Assembly (NCBI RefSeq): GCF_016864015.1
Contig: NZ_CP045067.1
Span: 1,337,001 to 1,401,000, forward strand
Reading direction: 5' to 3'
Source: Lacinutrix sp. WUR7
GTDB lineage: Bacteria > Bacteroidota > Bacteroidia > Flavobacteriales > Flavobacteriaceae
Length of the DNA: 64,000 bases
The translations under genes were made by a program, and so were the position numbers. Each line of letters begins with the position of its first letter. Within the stretch, counting starts at the first letter, position 1. Of this stretch, positions 36,191 through 45,922 are shown piece by piece. The notes under the pieces were generated by a model, which made no database searches, was not told where the DNA came from, and worked only from the letters and a program-made list of their open reading frames with translations.

Positions 36191-37445
36191 TTGTTGAGGA
36201 TGTTTCTAATTGAAACACTTTTTTTATGAGTTCTAGACTTTCGTCTGTAGATATAGCATCATCTTTTAAGTGATGCGCAAAATGATTTGTTATTTTTTGA
36301 ATAATATTATTGCTAATTAATTCGGCTTGTTCTTCGTTAAAATTATTCATTTTTTTACGTTGCGTATCTAATTCTGCAACTTTAAAATCATTTAATTTTA
36401 GCTTTAAAGCTTTAATAGTTGGTGCAAACTTTCTAGTTTCTAACCAAGCATTAAATTCTGTCTTAACTTCTTCAATAATTATTTCTGCAAGTGGAATGTC
36501 TAGCTTGCGATTTTCTAAGGTGTCATCTGTTATTTTAGATAAATGATCGAGATGTACTAAAGTGATATTTTCTAATTCGTTTACGTTTTCGTTTACGTTT
36601 TTAGGTATCGATAAATCTAGAATTAGAAGTGGTTTTTTATTTTGTATAATATGTTTGTCCACCGTTGGCATTTGCGCACCAGTGGCAACAATTAAAATAT
36701 CAGAAGTTTGAATTTCTTCTTGTAAATTACTGTAATCCTTAACCACAAGGTTGAATTTTCCAGCAATAGCTTCCGCTTTATCTTTGGTTCTATTAATTAA
36801 AGTAATTTGTTCGTTTTGGGAATGTTTTACTAAATTTTCGCAAGTATTTCTACCGATTTTTCCTGTTCCGAAAAGTAGAATGTTTTTTTGCGAAATGTTT
36901 TCCACTTCATTTAAAATATACTGTACCGAAGCATAGGAAACAGAAGTTGCTCCTGTTGAAATGCTTGTTTCGGTTTTAATACGTTTACTTGCTTGAATAA
37001 CCGCATTTACTAAACGCTCTGAAAAATGATTTAATAAACCTTCTTTTTTAGATTGGGAAGCAGCGTGTTTTAACTGACCAATAATTTCGAAATCTCCTAA
37101 AATCTGACTGTCTAATCCAGATCCTACACGAAACATGTGCGAAATAGCATCTTTGTTTTTTAAGACAAATGCTACTTTTTGAAATTCTTCGACAGTACCT
37201 TTTGTGTTGTCACAAAGTAATTTTATAAGTTGAAAAGGATGTTGTGCGAATCCGTAAATTTCAGTTCGGTTACATGTAGATGTTACCACAAGGCTTTCTA
37301 CACCTTCTTGTTTTGCTTGTTCTAATAAGTTTATTTTAGATTGTGCGTCTAAACTAAAATGCCCACGTATTTCGGCATCCGCTTTTTTGTAGCTTAGACC
37401 AATTGCGTAAAATGAATTGCCTTTAGAAATATTGTATTGCTCCAT
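36183..37445 (-). CDS. hemA: Glutamyl-tRNA reductase
   Basis: 420 residues. The catalytic Cys58 is in TSTCNRTEIYG. An NADPH-binding domain (LLFGTGKIGRNTCENLV, ~190-205) and a C-terminal dimerisation region follow. It makes glutamate-1-semialdehyde from glutamyl-tRNA, the first and usually regulated step of the C5 haem pathway. It heads the minus-strand haem operon, divergent from an AraC-type regulator with about 190 bases between the starts. hemL, the next enzyme, is not in this window. Confidence 0.96.
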   Translation of the reverse strand: MEQYNISKGNSFYAIGLSYKKADAEIRGHFSLDAQSKINLLEQAKQEGVESLVVTSTCNRTEIYGFAQHPFQLIKLLCDNTKGTVEEFQKVAFVLKNKDAISHMFRVGSGLDSQILGDFEIIGQLKHAASQSKKEGLLNHFSERLVNAVIQASKRIKTETSISTGATSVSYASVQYILNEVENISQKNILLFGTGKIGRNTCENLVKHSQNEQITLINRTKDKAEAIAGKFNLVVKDYSNLQEEIQTSDILIVATGAQMPTVDKHIIQNKKPLLILDLSIPKNVNENVNELENITLVHLDHLSKITDDTLENRKLDIPLAEIIIEEVKTEFNAWLETRKFAPTIKALKLKLNDFKVAELDTQRKKMNNFNEEQAELISNNIIQKITNHFAHHLKDDAISTDESLELIKKVFQLETSSTNV

Positions 37446-37638
37446 TACCTGATTTGGATGTTACCGGACAAAAATAGAACGCTTATGCGGATAAAAGTAA
37501 CGCTAAAAGAACTTTTAGTGTCGTTTGTGGTTTTTTAGTACTATTTTTAAATAATATATGATAAATATCATACTTTTGCAGTAATAGCAACCCTTTTTGA
37601 TGCTATTGTTTAGAACTATTCTAAATAAGAATTTTAAA

Positions 37639-38535
37639 ATGAAAGAGAATACTACTTTAAAAAATGTCGCTAGAGGTACTTTTAATGAAACAGAAGTAGA
37701 TGATGGTTTTTTTGTGCTAAGCTACCAAAATGAAAGTCAATTAGTTGAAACGCTGGAGCGAGAGATTGATAGTAGTTTTATTCAGTTTCATTTTTGTATT
37801 AAAGGTGCCGCTGCTTTTTTGTTTAATAAAGGAAGTTATACCTTAAATATTCAAGACGAAACTTCTTTGCTTTTGTATAATCCGCAACGCGATTTACCCA
37901 TTCATTTACAGGTAGATGCTAATACTTGGTTGGTTTCCCTTTTGATTTCGATTAAAAAATTTCATGGTTTATTTAGTCAGGAAGCAGATTATATCACATT
38001 TTTAAGCGATGATAATAAGGATAAAAAATATTACAAAGACGGGAAAATTAGCCCTTCCATGTCTATTGTATTAAATCAATTAATACATTATAACTTAAAC
38101 CAATCTATTAAAAACCTATATTTTAAAGGAAAGGCTTACGAGCTTTTAAGCTTGTATTTTAATAGAAATGAAGATGCAAATGTAGAGCAATGTCCGTTTT
38201 TGGTAGATGAAACCAATGTGATTAAAATACGAAAAGCAAAAGATATTATGATATCTAGAATGGCTGAACCACCAAGTTTGCAAGAGTTAGCAGATGAGAT
38301 TTCTTTAAGTTTAAAAAAGCTTAAAGAAGGATTTAAGCAAATCTATGGGGATTCTGTTTTTAGCTTTTTGTTAGACTATAAAATGGAAGTAGCCAGAAAA
38401 CTATTAGAATCTGGCGATCATAATGTAAACGAAGTCGGACTAAAAGTAGGATACAGCACGTCTAGTCATTTTATTGCTGCTTTTAAGAAGAAGTACGGAA
38501 CGACTCCGAAAAAATATATACAATCTATAAACTAA
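37639..38535 (+). CDS. AraC-family transcriptional regulator (haem locus)
   Basis: 298 residues from the ATG at 37639 (MKENTTLKNV); the in-frame upstream ATGs extend into untranslated-looking sequence. The last ~90 residues form the AraC double helix-turn-helix (PSLQELADEISLSLKKLKEGFKQIYG; NEVGLKVGYSTSSHFIAAFKKKYGTTPKKYI). The N-terminal ligand-sensing part is beta-rich and resembles PchR-type iron/siderophore regulators. It is divergent to hemA and 33 bases ahead of hemH, so control of both haem units is likely. Confidence 0.88.
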   Translation: MKENTTLKNVARGTFNETEVDDGFFVLSYQNESQLVETLEREIDSSFIQFHFCIKGAAAFLFNKGSYTLNIQDETSLLLYNPQRDLPIHLQVDANTWLVSLLISIKKFHGLFSQEADYITFLSDDNKDKKYYKDGKISPSMSIVLNQLIHYNLNQSIKNLYFKGKAYELLSLYFNRNEDANVEQCPFLVDETNVIKIRKAKDIMISRMAEPPSLQELADEISLSLKKLKEGFKQIYGDSVFSFLLDYKMEVARKLLESGDHNVNEVGLKVGYSTSSHFIAAFKKKYGTTPKKYIQSIN

Positions 38536-38540
38536 AACAG

Positions 38541-38560
38541 TTTTCGCTTTCGCGGAAAAA
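38541..38560 (+). repeat. CGCTTTCGCGGAA element before hemH
   Basis: TTTTCGCTTTCGCGGAAAAA, 8 bases before the hemH ATG and 5 bases after the AraC gene stop. Confidence 0.55.
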
Positions 38561-38568
38561 TATAATAT

Positions 38569-39600
38569 ATGAGTAAAGGAATATTATTAGTAAATCTAGG
38601 TTCTCCCGAAAGTCCAGAACCTAAAGACGTTAAAAAGTATTTAGGAGAATTCTTAATGGATGAACGTGTTATCGATATACCTGTTTTAGCAAGAACAGCT
38701 TTAGTGAAAGGTATTATTTTAAACACAAGACCAAAAGCATCTGCAGCAGCCTATAAAAAGATATGGTGGGAAGAAGGTTCACCACTTATTGTACTTTCAG
38801 AAAGACTTCAAAAGAAATTACAAAAGGAGACAGAAATGCCTGTTGCTTTGGCCATGCGTTACGGAACGATGACCATGAAAAAAGGGATTCAAGAATTGAT
38901 AGATAAAGGTGTAGATGAAGTTTTACTTTTTCCTTTATATCCGCAATTTGCTATGGCAACTACAGAAACAATTACTGTTTTAGCCGAAAAACTGCGTCAA
39001 AAGTTTTTTCCGAATATAAAAATAGAATCTGTTCCTGCATTTTACAACAAGCCAGATTATATTGAGGTGTTATCCAATAGTATTGCAAGGCATTTAGAAG
39101 ATAAAAACTATGATCATGTTTTGTTTTCTTATCATGGTGTTCCAGAAAGACATATTAGAAAAAGTGATATTACAAAATCGCATTGTAAAATAGACGGTAG
39201 TTGTTGTGTAACACCAAGCAAAGCACACGAGTTTTGTTATAGACATCAATGTTTAGAAGTGACTCGTTTGGTCGCAGAGAAATTAAGGTTTAAAGAAGGT
39301 GCTTTTTCTACTTCGTTTCAATCTAGATTAGGATTTGATCCTTGGTTGCAACCTTATACCGATAGAACTATTGAGCGTTTAGGAAAACAAGGCGTAAAAA
39401 ATATGGCTATTGTAACTCCAGCTTTTGTAAGCGATTGTTTAGAAACTTTAGAAGAGATTGCGATGGAAGGTCAAGAGATTTTTCATGAAATGGGAGGAAA
39501 AGATTTTACAACCGTTCCTTGTTTAAATGATGATGATGCATGGGTTTCTTTACTTGCTAAATGGGTAAATGGTTGGTCTGAAAAAGGAGTTTTATCGTAA
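38569..39600 (+). CDS. hemH: Ferrochelatase
   Basis: 343 residues. GILLVNLGSPESPEPKDVKKYLGEFLMD, the catalytic-His region SYHGVPERHIRKSD, and FQSRLGFDPWLQPYTD are present. A C-terminal segment follows with VTPAFVSDCLETLEEIAMEG. It inserts Fe2+ into protoporphyrin IX. The motif HCKIDGSCC...CYRHQC adds extra cysteines that could hold an Fe-S cluster, as in some bacterial ferrochelatases. Its stop lies 8 bases before hemJ. Confidence 0.95.
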   Translation: MSKGILLVNLGSPESPEPKDVKKYLGEFLMDERVIDIPVLARTALVKGIILNTRPKASAAAYKKIWWEEGSPLIVLSERLQKKLQKETEMPVALAMRYGTMTMKKGIQELIDKGVDEVLLFPLYPQFAMATTETITVLAEKLRQKFFPNIKIESVPAFYNKPDYIEVLSNSIARHLEDKNYDHVLFSYHGVPERHIRKSDITKSHCKIDGSCCVTPSKAHEFCYRHQCLEVTRLVAEKLRFKEGAFSTSFQSRLGFDPWLQPYTDRTIERLGKQGVKNMAIVTPAFVSDCLETLEEIAMEGQEIFHEMGGKDFTTVPCLNDDDAWVSLLAKWVNGWSEKGVLS

Positions 39601-39607
39601 TATAACT

Positions 39608-40156
39608 ATGGAGTATTACAACTACATAAAATCGCTACATCTCATTTTTGTAATCACTTGGTTTGCCGGATTATTTTATATTCCTAGACTATTTGTGTAT
39701 CAAATTGAAGCATTTCATAAACCTTCTCCAGACAAAGAGATTCTTGGGAAACAGTTGAAGTTAATGGCAAAGCGTTTATGGAATATCATTACCTGGCCAT
39801 CTGCAATTTTGGCTACAGGATTTGCAATTTGGTTACTCATTTTACAACCCATTTGGTTACAACAACCTTGGATGCATGTAAAATTAGGATTTGTGATTTT
39901 ACTGATTATTTATCATTTAAAAACGCATCAGTTTTATAAACAATTGCAAAACGATGTGGTTAAAAAAACATCCAACTTTATGCGTTTATGGAACGAAGGA
40001 GCCACCTTTATTTTATTTGCTGTAGTGTTTCTTGTAATACTTAAAAGTGCTTTTAATTGGATTTTTGGTGTACTAGGTATTTTTATTCTTGGCGTATTAC
40101 TCATGTTAGGTTTTAAAGTTTATAAAAATATACGTAACAAGAATCCGGACGCATAA
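39608..40156 (+). CDS. hemJ: Protoporphyrinogen IX oxidase HemJ
   Basis: 182 residues from the ATG at 39608; the longer frame to 39569 overlaps hemH and is rejected. It is a small four- to five-helix membrane protein of the UPF0093/HemJ family: KSLHLIFVITWFAGLFYIPRLFVY with the conserved His and Arg, WPSAILATGFAIWLL, WMHVKLGFVILLIIYHL, and RLWNEGATFILFAVVFLVILK. HemJ oxidises protoporphyrinogen IX in organisms lacking HemG or HemY. Its place directly after hemH supports the call. Confidence 0.9.
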   Translation: MEYYNYIKSLHLIFVITWFAGLFYIPRLFVYQIEAFHKPSPDKEILGKQLKLMAKRLWNIITWPSAILATGFAIWLLILQPIWLQQPWMHVKLGFVILLIIYHLKTHQFYKQLQNDVVKKTSNFMRLWNEGATFILFAVVFLVILKSAFNWIFGVLGIFILGVLLMLGFKVYKNIRNKNPDA

Positions 40157-40295
40157 CTAAAATTCCAAAACCCAAAATATGGAATTAGGAAATTGTTGTT
40201 ATTGCGATGTGGTCAAAGTGTTTTTGGTGTGATTATTGTTATATTTAGACAATTACAAATACTAATTTAAGATACCTGTTTATGCAGGCCTTTCT

Positions 40296-41747
40296 ATGAA
40301 ATTAAAAAAACTGTCTTTACGAGTTCGTATCTTTATTGCCATGATTTTTTTGGTGCTTTTAGCCTCTATTTTAATTACAGGAGTTGCTGTTTATCAAAAT
40401 AAGGAAGAAACTAAAGACTACCATGAGCAAAGATTAGAACGTAAAGAAGCCAACATAAAAAGGCATATTGATTTTGTAATTCAAGAAACTTCTTTTGAAG
40501 TTAAAACAGAGAAACTTCCTTTTATTTTTAAAGAAGAAATTTATAAAATTGCCTCTGTACATGATTTGCCAATAAATTTATATGATTTAGATGGTCAGCT
40601 TTTAAAATCTTCGATAGCAACTTTAACGCAAGACTCTCTTCAAACTTGCTTAAATGCGGAAGTTTTAAATGCGTTGGCTAATACTGTAGAGCATAGATTT
40701 GTTCAAAAACGAAAAGTAAATGGTGAAACGTATCAATCTTCCTTTACCTATATAAAAGATCAAAAATCAAAACCAATTGCTATTTTAAATTTGCCATTAT
40801 TAGAGAATGATGATTTTTTAGCAAAAGAATTGAATGAGTTTTTAGAACGAATAGCTTTTGCTTATTTGTTTATGTTGTTAATGGCAATTGCTTTGGCTTA
40901 TGTGTTATCAAAATATATAACCAAATCATTGAATACCATTAGTGATAAAATTAACAGAACAAGGTTAGAAAGAAGAAATCAAAAAATTGAAATTGATTCT
41001 GCCACTGTTGAAATTGCAGCACTTGTAAAATCGTACAATAGTATGATTGATGAGTTGGAGGAAAGTGCTGTGCAATTAGCTACTAGTGAACGAGAACAAG
41101 CTTGGCGAGAAATGGCGAAACAAGTAGCACACGAAATTAAAAATCCGTTAACTCCAATGCGATTGACAGTACAGAGTTTTCAGCGTAAGTTTGATCCTAC
41201 CGATGAAAATATACACCAAAAATTAGACGAATACAGCAAGACCTTAATTCAGCAAATTGATACTATGAGTTCTATTGCTTCTGCATTTTCTAACTTTGCA
41301 AAAATGCCGGCTCAGAAAAACGAAATGCTAAACGTGGTAGAAGTTGTAGATCTTTCTTTAGATATATTTAATGAAGACTATATCACGTTTTCTTCCAATA
41401 GAGAAGAAATTATTGCTAATTTTGATAGAACACAACTTATTAGAGTGGTTACTAATTTAATTAAAAATGGTATTCAGGCAATTCCTAAAGATAAAACACC
41501 AGAAATTGTGGTGAAAGTGTTGGAAGAAAATAAGATGATTAAAATAACGGTTTCTGATAATGGTATAGGGATTTCGGACGAGAATAAATCTAAAATATTT
41601 GAACCAAAGTTTACCACAAAAACCAGTGGCATGGGATTAGGTTTAGCGATGGTTAAAAATATTATGGAAACTTATAACGGAAGCATTACCTTTACATCAC
41701 AATTAGGAATTGGAACCACTTTTACGGTAACTTTTCCAAAAGAATAA
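40296..41747 (+). CDS. Membrane sensor histidine kinase, NtrY-like
   Basis: 483 residues. Two membrane segments (~9-30 and ~190-205) bracket a periplasmic sensor domain, and a HAMP linker follows. The dimerisation box AHEIKNPLTPMRLTVQSF carries the phospho-acceptor H279. ATP-binding boxes are NLIKNGIQAIP (N), DNGIGIS (G1), FEPKFTTKTSG (F) and GMGLGLAMV (G2). The NPLTPM signature is typical of NtrY-type kinases. No response regulator is adjacent, so its partner is encoded elsewhere. Confidence 0.92.
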   Translation: MKLKKLSLRVRIFIAMIFLVLLASILITGVAVYQNKEETKDYHEQRLERKEANIKRHIDFVIQETSFEVKTEKLPFIFKEEIYKIASVHDLPINLYDLDGQLLKSSIATLTQDSLQTCLNAEVLNALANTVEHRFVQKRKVNGETYQSSFTYIKDQKSKPIAILNLPLLENDDFLAKELNEFLERIAFAYLFMLLMAIALAYVLSKYITKSLNTISDKINRTRLERRNQKIEIDSATVEIAALVKSYNSMIDELEESAVQLATSEREQAWREMAKQVAHEIKNPLTPMRLTVQSFQRKFDPTDENIHQKLDEYSKTLIQQIDTMSSIASAFSNFAKMPAQKNEMLNVVEVVDLSLDIFNEDYITFSSNREEIIANFDRTQLIRVVTNLIKNGIQAIPKDKTPEIVVKVLEENKMIKITVSDNGIGISDENKSKIFEPKFTTKTSGMGLGLAMVKNIMETYNGSITFTSQLGIGTTFTVTFPKE

Positions 41748-41797
41748 CTAATTTGTAATTCCTGCGTAGGCAAGGAGTTTAAACTAAAAATAATATT

Positions 41798-42580
41798 ATG
41801 TCATACAAAAACATACTATCTACAACCCAAAATGGAATAACAACAATAACCATTAATCGACCTACTAAACTTAATGCGTTAAACAAGGAAACTATTCAAG
41901 AACTTCACGAAGGTTTTAAAGCTGCTAATAAAGATAAAAACACCAAGGTTATTATTGTAACCGGAAGTGGTGAGAAAGCATTTGTTGCTGGAGCAGATAT
42001 TAGTGAGTTTGCAAATTTTAGTGTAGATAATGGAGGGAAACTTGCAGCAAAAGGACAAGAATTATTATTCGATTTTGTTGAGAAATTAGAAACGCCAGTG
42101 ATAGCAGCTGTTAATGGTTTTGCGCTTGGTGGCGGATTAGAATTAGCTATGGCTTGCCATTTTAGAGTTGCAAGTGATAATGCTAAAATGGGATTACCAG
42201 AAGTTTCTCTTGGTGTAATTCCTGGTTATGGAGGTACACAACGTTTGCCGCAATTAGTTGGTAAAGGTCGTGCTATGGAAATGGTAATGACAGCGGGAAT
42301 GATTGATTCAGAGACCGCAAAAAATTACGGATTAGTAAACCATATAACCACACAAGAAGAGTTGTTACCATTGGCTGAAAAAATAGCAGGTAAAATTATG
42401 CGTAATTCAACGGTTGCAATTGCCAAAGCAATCAAAGCAATTAATGCTAATTATAAAGATGGTAAAAATGGGTATAAAGTAGAAATTAAGCAATTTGGAA
42501 AATGCTTTGGAACCGAAGATTTTATAGAAGGAACTACAGCCTTTTTAGAAAAAAGAAAAGCAAATTTTCCAGGTAAATAA
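41798..42580 (+). CDS. Enoyl-CoA hydratase (crotonase family)
   Basis: 260 residues. Oxyanion-hole segments are AFVAGADISEF and FALGGGLELAMACHFRVASDNAKMGLPEVSLGVIPGYGGTQRLP. The two glutamates in GGGLELA... and LPEVSLG are in the positions used by enoyl-CoA hydratases. It hydrates short-chain enoyl-CoA, likely crotonyl-CoA, in fatty acid or butyrate metabolism. It could pair with the CoA transferase at 15.8 kb, though they are far apart. Confidence 0.92.
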   Translation: MSYKNILSTTQNGITTITINRPTKLNALNKETIQELHEGFKAANKDKNTKVIIVTGSGEKAFVAGADISEFANFSVDNGGKLAAKGQELLFDFVEKLETPVIAAVNGFALGGGLELAMACHFRVASDNAKMGLPEVSLGVIPGYGGTQRLPQLVGKGRAMEMVMTAGMIDSETAKNYGLVNHITTQEELLPLAEKIAGKIMRNSTVAIAKAIKAINANYKDGKNGYKVEIKQFGKCFGTEDFIEGTTAFLEKRKANFPGK

Positions 42581-42604
42581 ACGATATATTTAATAAAAAC
42601 ATAT

Positions 42605-44128
42605 ATGAGGAAACTACTTATTACAAGTATAATTTTATTTACAAGTATTTTAACTTTTGGACAAAATGAATTTGACAATATTATTGAAGGACCTGTCTTT
42701 AAAGATCAAACAAATTGGACACAAATAGTTTCTTCTGAAGATGATGGAAATGGTGGTCTTGTAATTGTAAGAACATTTCATGTGCACTCTAGATCAAATG
42801 CGGAAGCCTACTATATAGAGCATTATGATAGTGATTTGAAATTAACTAATAGAGTGAAAATAGATAATGCTTCAAGCAATATTGTTATAGATAATGGTGT
42901 AATTAATATGATTATGTTTGGTTTGGATGAAGCAACAAATGCATATGAGTTTAATTTATTATCATCTACTATTGAATCCATGAAGTTTGAAAAGAAGCAT
43001 TTATGCTCATCAGGGAAAGATCAAAAATTATCTATGTCTTTGTACGCTTCATCTAAAACATATGATCCTAATTCTTTTGGAACCGTATATTTCTCTGAAA
43101 ACAAAAACTATAGTGCTTTGATTTTTGATATTAAAAATGAAGAAGAAGCAACACATAAAGTTTTTGTTTTTAATAAGAAATTCGAACAAGTAAAGGAGTA
43201 CACATTCAAGAAAAACATTCCAGATGTATTTTTTGATTTTCAAAGTGTTAATGTAGATGACACAGACGGTTCCATTCTTTTATTAGGTAAAGTTTTTGAA
43301 AACAATACTAGAAAATTAATAATAGACGATAAAGTAAACTATCATTATGAACTCTTTAAGCTAACTAATAATGGACAAGAAAAAGTAGATTTACAAACAA
43401 ACAATAACTTTGTTAAATCTTTAGTGCCAGTTAGAAAAGGGAATAATTTATCTTATGTTGGTTTTTATGGAAAAGACAAGGAAGAAAAATCAAATGGAGT
43501 ATGTAGGTTTGATATAAATATTAAAAATCTAAGTATAGAAAAAAGTAGTTTTGCTCAATTTTCAGATGATTTTATTATTGAAAAACTTGGTAAAAAATCG
43601 GATAAAGGGCTTAAAGATTTGAATATTAATGCTGGTTACATGCAAGATAATGGTAATATTATTTTAGCTGCAGAAGAACAACTAGATAAATATGGTCAGC
43701 ATACAGGAATAACTTATCTCTATGATGATATTATTTCAATAAAAATGAACAATAATGGTGAATTAACTTGGGCTAAAAATATAATTAAAGAGCAGGCGGA
43801 TACTTATTTTGATGTTGCTAATACTGTACATGCATCCTATGGTTCTGTATTTAAGAATGACAAACTATATTACTTTTTTAATGCTTCTCCAAAAATAAAA
43901 GAATCTAAAAATGGCGTGGTTGAATTTGGGGAATTCAAAAGAGATAAATCTGCTATCTATTGTGTTATTTTAGATGAAAACGGAAAGTCAAATTATAAAA
44001 AAATATACGAAGACAAAGATTTAGACATTCTATTTCATACAGAAGACAATATTATAGATGCTGAAGGAAACATAATTATTTTTGGTGATTCTGGGGAACA
44101 AAAAAGATTTCTTAAAATAAAAATCTAA
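42605..44128 (+). CDS. Exported protein of unknown function, 507 residues
   Basis: Signal peptide MRKLLITSIILFTSILTFGQ. The mature part is rich in repeated beta-strand-turn patterns (GGLVIVRTFHVHSRSNAEAYYIEHYDSDLKL, NVDDTDGSILLLGKVF, GYMQDNGNIILAAEEQLDKYGQHTG, DAEGNIIIFGDSGEQKRFLKIKI), which suggests a propeller-like fold. No type IX sorting tail or catalytic motif was found. A bidirectional terminator follows at 44161-44192. Not recognised. Confidence 0.7.
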   Translation: MRKLLITSIILFTSILTFGQNEFDNIIEGPVFKDQTNWTQIVSSEDDGNGGLVIVRTFHVHSRSNAEAYYIEHYDSDLKLTNRVKIDNASSNIVIDNGVINMIMFGLDEATNAYEFNLLSSTIESMKFEKKHLCSSGKDQKLSMSLYASSKTYDPNSFGTVYFSENKNYSALIFDIKNEEEATHKVFVFNKKFEQVKEYTFKKNIPDVFFDFQSVNVDDTDGSILLLGKVFENNTRKLIIDDKVNYHYELFKLTNNGQEKVDLQTNNNFVKSLVPVRKGNNLSYVGFYGKDKEEKSNGVCRFDINIKNLSIEKSSFAQFSDDFIIEKLGKKSDKGLKDLNINAGYMQDNGNIILAAEEQLDKYGQHTGITYLYDDIISIKMNNNGELTWAKNIIKEQADTYFDVANTVHASYGSVFKNDKLYYFFNASPKIKESKNGVVEFGEFKRDKSAIYCVILDENGKSNYKKIYEDKDLDILFHTEDNIIDAEGNIIIFGDSGEQKRFLKIKI

Positions 44129-44160
44129 ATTTTTACAGAGTAACAAAAGTATTTTAAACA

Positions 44161-44192
44161 AAAAAAGCGAGCATTTATGCTCGCTTTTTTTT
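44161..44192. terminator. Bidirectional terminator between convergent genes
   Basis: A6GCGAGCA pairs with TGCTCGCT6 around TTTA; A-run and T-run on both sides allow termination in both directions. A second copy stands at 45057-45088. Confidence 0.9.
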
Positions 44193-44214
44193 GTGTTGAT
44201 ATTATATAATCTAA

Positions 44215-44814
44215 CTAGAACTGTATATAATCAATAAATGTTCTTCCTTCGGTTTTTGTAACAATCTTATATGTTCCTTTTAGTTTTTCATCTAGACTTA
44301 ATATTCTGCCTATATTCTTAGCATCGTTATTAATAGTTTCCGAATAAATTAAATTGAAGTCGTCACCATTTAGGTCTTCATAATAGACTTTAATGTCTAA
44401 CGGTTTTTGGTCTAAAGATAATTTAGTGATGTAAATTTTATTCTTTTTATTTCTAATATAAGGTTTGAATATGGTAAGTTCTTTTTCTTTTTTAAATATA
44501 ACGATGTTATTAGAAACATGAAAAGGAATTATTACGATTTTTATAGCTTTGTTTAATTCAAAAAAGTAATCTCCATTTGGCAATTCCGTTAAATCAAATC
44601 CTTTGGTGTAATCACCAGAATTTTGAATGGACTCATTATAGAGAATAATTCCTTGAGTATTCTTAATTAGAAGTTTGTCTCCTTTTTTAACATCGTTTAA
44701 TGTTAAAGTAGTTCTTTTTGCATTCTTTAAATCGCTTAAAGGTGCATTTGCATTTGCTAGTAAAGCAGTAAATAATACTATTATTGCTAAGGTGTTTTTT
44801 ATTAATTTTTTCAT
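44215..44814 (-). CDS. Small exported beta-sandwich protein, paralogue A
   Basis: 199 residues with a signal peptide (MKKLIKNTLAIIVLFTALLANA). The body resembles the DUF3244/sorting-domain-like beta sandwich common in Bacteroidota (KKGDKLLIKNTQGIILYNESI; FDLTELPNGDYFFELN). It has the same length as, and is very similar to, the next gene upstream on the strand (45111-45710), including an identical TKTEGRTF.DYIQF ending. The pair is a recent tandem duplication that includes upstream sequence and terminator. Function is unknown. Confidence 0.75.
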   Translation of the reverse strand: MKKLIKNTLAIIVLFTALLANANAPLSDLKNAKRTTLTLNDVKKGDKLLIKNTQGIILYNESIQNSGDYTKGFDLTELPNGDYFFELNKAIKIVIIPFHVSNNIVIFKKEKELTIFKPYIRNKKNKIYITKLSLDQKPLDIKVYYEDLNGDDFNLIYSETINNDAKNIGRILSLDEKLKGTYKIVTKTEGRTFIDYIQF

Positions 44815-44894
44815 AATCTTATAGGTTTAATGATTATATAGATAAAGGTATATGGAAAGGCGTGTTTAAAAAACAGCTATTTTTGCGACTATGT

Positions 44895-44909
44895 GTGTTA
44901 TTTTAACAC
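44895..44909. promoter_or_regulatory. GTGTTATTTTAACAC palindrome upstream of paralogue A
   Basis: Arms GTGTTA/TAACAC with a TTT centre, 81 bases before the start of the 199-residue gene. It resembles the larger palindrome at 45826-45848 next to the AraC gene, so both may bind the same regulator. Confidence 0.45.
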
Positions 44910-45056
44910 TAACGAATTAATAAACAATAAGTTAGTTTTTTTTATTTAGTTGTTGATTTAGCACCTATTAATCTTCTTTTGTTTTTACTTATATGCATCA
45001 TATATTAAAAGTGCTGGGAGTTTTAAATCCTAATGTAAACAGAAAGTCTATAAACA

Positions 45057-45088
45057 AAAAAAGCGAGCATAAATGCTCGCTTTTTTTT
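45057..45088. terminator. Terminator, second copy
   Basis: AAAAAAGCGAGCAT pairs with ATGCTCGCTTTTTT around AA. It serves the minus-strand gene at 45111 and is a duplicate of 44161-44192. Confidence 0.9.
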
Positions 45089-45110
45089 GCGTTGATATTA
45101 TATAATCTAA

Positions 45111-45710
45111 CTAAAACTGTATATAATCAACAAATGTTCTTCCTTCGGTTTTTGTAACAACCTTATATGTTCCTTCTAGTTTTTCGTCTAAGTTTAATAC
45201 TCTACCAATATTTTTAGCATCGTTATTAATAGTTTCCGAATAAATTAAATTGAAGTCGTCACCTTCAAAGTTTTCATAATAAACCTTAATATCTAATGGT
45301 TTTTGGTTTAAAGATAGTTTTGAGATGTATACCTTGTTTTCTATGCTTTTAATAGAAGGCTTAAAAATGGTAGACTCTTTTCCGCTTTTGTAAGCAACTA
45401 AACTATTAGAAACGTGAAAAGGAATTATATTAATTTCAGAGTCTTTGTTCAATTCAAAATAGTAATCCCCTTTTGGTAATTCGGTTAAATCAAAGCCTTT
45501 AATATAGTTGCCAGAAGTTTTAATTTTTTCTTTGTAAATAACTACATTATAATTATTCTTAATTCTTAGTATATCTCCTTGTTTAACATTGTCTAATGTT
45601 AAAGTTGTTTTTCTTGCATCGTTTAAATTGTTTAAAGGTGCATTTGCATTTGCTAGTAAAGCAGTAAATAATGCTACTATTACTAAAGTGTTTTTCATTA
45701 ATTTTTTCAT
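45111..45710 (-). CDS. Small exported beta-sandwich protein, paralogue B
   Basis: 199 residues, signal peptide MKKLMKNTLVIVALFTALLANA. It aligns over its full length with paralogue A without gaps (KPLDIKVYYE...FNLIYSETINNDAKNIGR is shared). Differences are concentrated in the middle strands. It lies divergent to an AraC regulator with about 200 bases between them, and that space carries a perfect palindrome. The regulator could control both paralogues. No known enzyme motif. Confidence 0.75.
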   Translation of the reverse strand: MKKLMKNTLVIVALFTALLANANAPLNNLNDARKTTLTLDNVKQGDILRIKNNYNVVIYKEKIKTSGNYIKGFDLTELPKGDYYFELNKDSEINIIPFHVSNSLVAYKSGKESTIFKPSIKSIENKVYISKLSLNQKPLDIKVYYENFEGDDFNLIYSETINNDAKNIGRVLNLDEKLEGTYKVVTKTEGRTFVDYIQF

Positions 45711-45825
45711 AATCTTTTGGGTTTAATGATTATGTGGACAAAGGTATAATCAATGACGAGTTTAAAAAGCATCTATATTTGCAACTATATATGTTATTTT
45801 ACCCTGATTACTTAACACGAAAACG

Positions 45826-45848
45826 TTATATGTTAAAATAACATATAA
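45826..45848. promoter_or_regulatory. Palindrome between paralogue B and the AraC gene
   Basis: TTATATGTTA-AAA-TAACATATAA, 10-base perfect arms. A half-like copy, ATATGTTATTTTACC, occurs near 45788 and a TTAACAC half near 45859. It is a candidate operator for the neighbouring AraC protein. Confidence 0.5.
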
Positions 45849-45922
45849 TAGTGGTAAATTAACACACGTTTCCATATTAATTATTTGTAATTTTGCTACT
45901 ATATTTAATACCCAGAAAAATT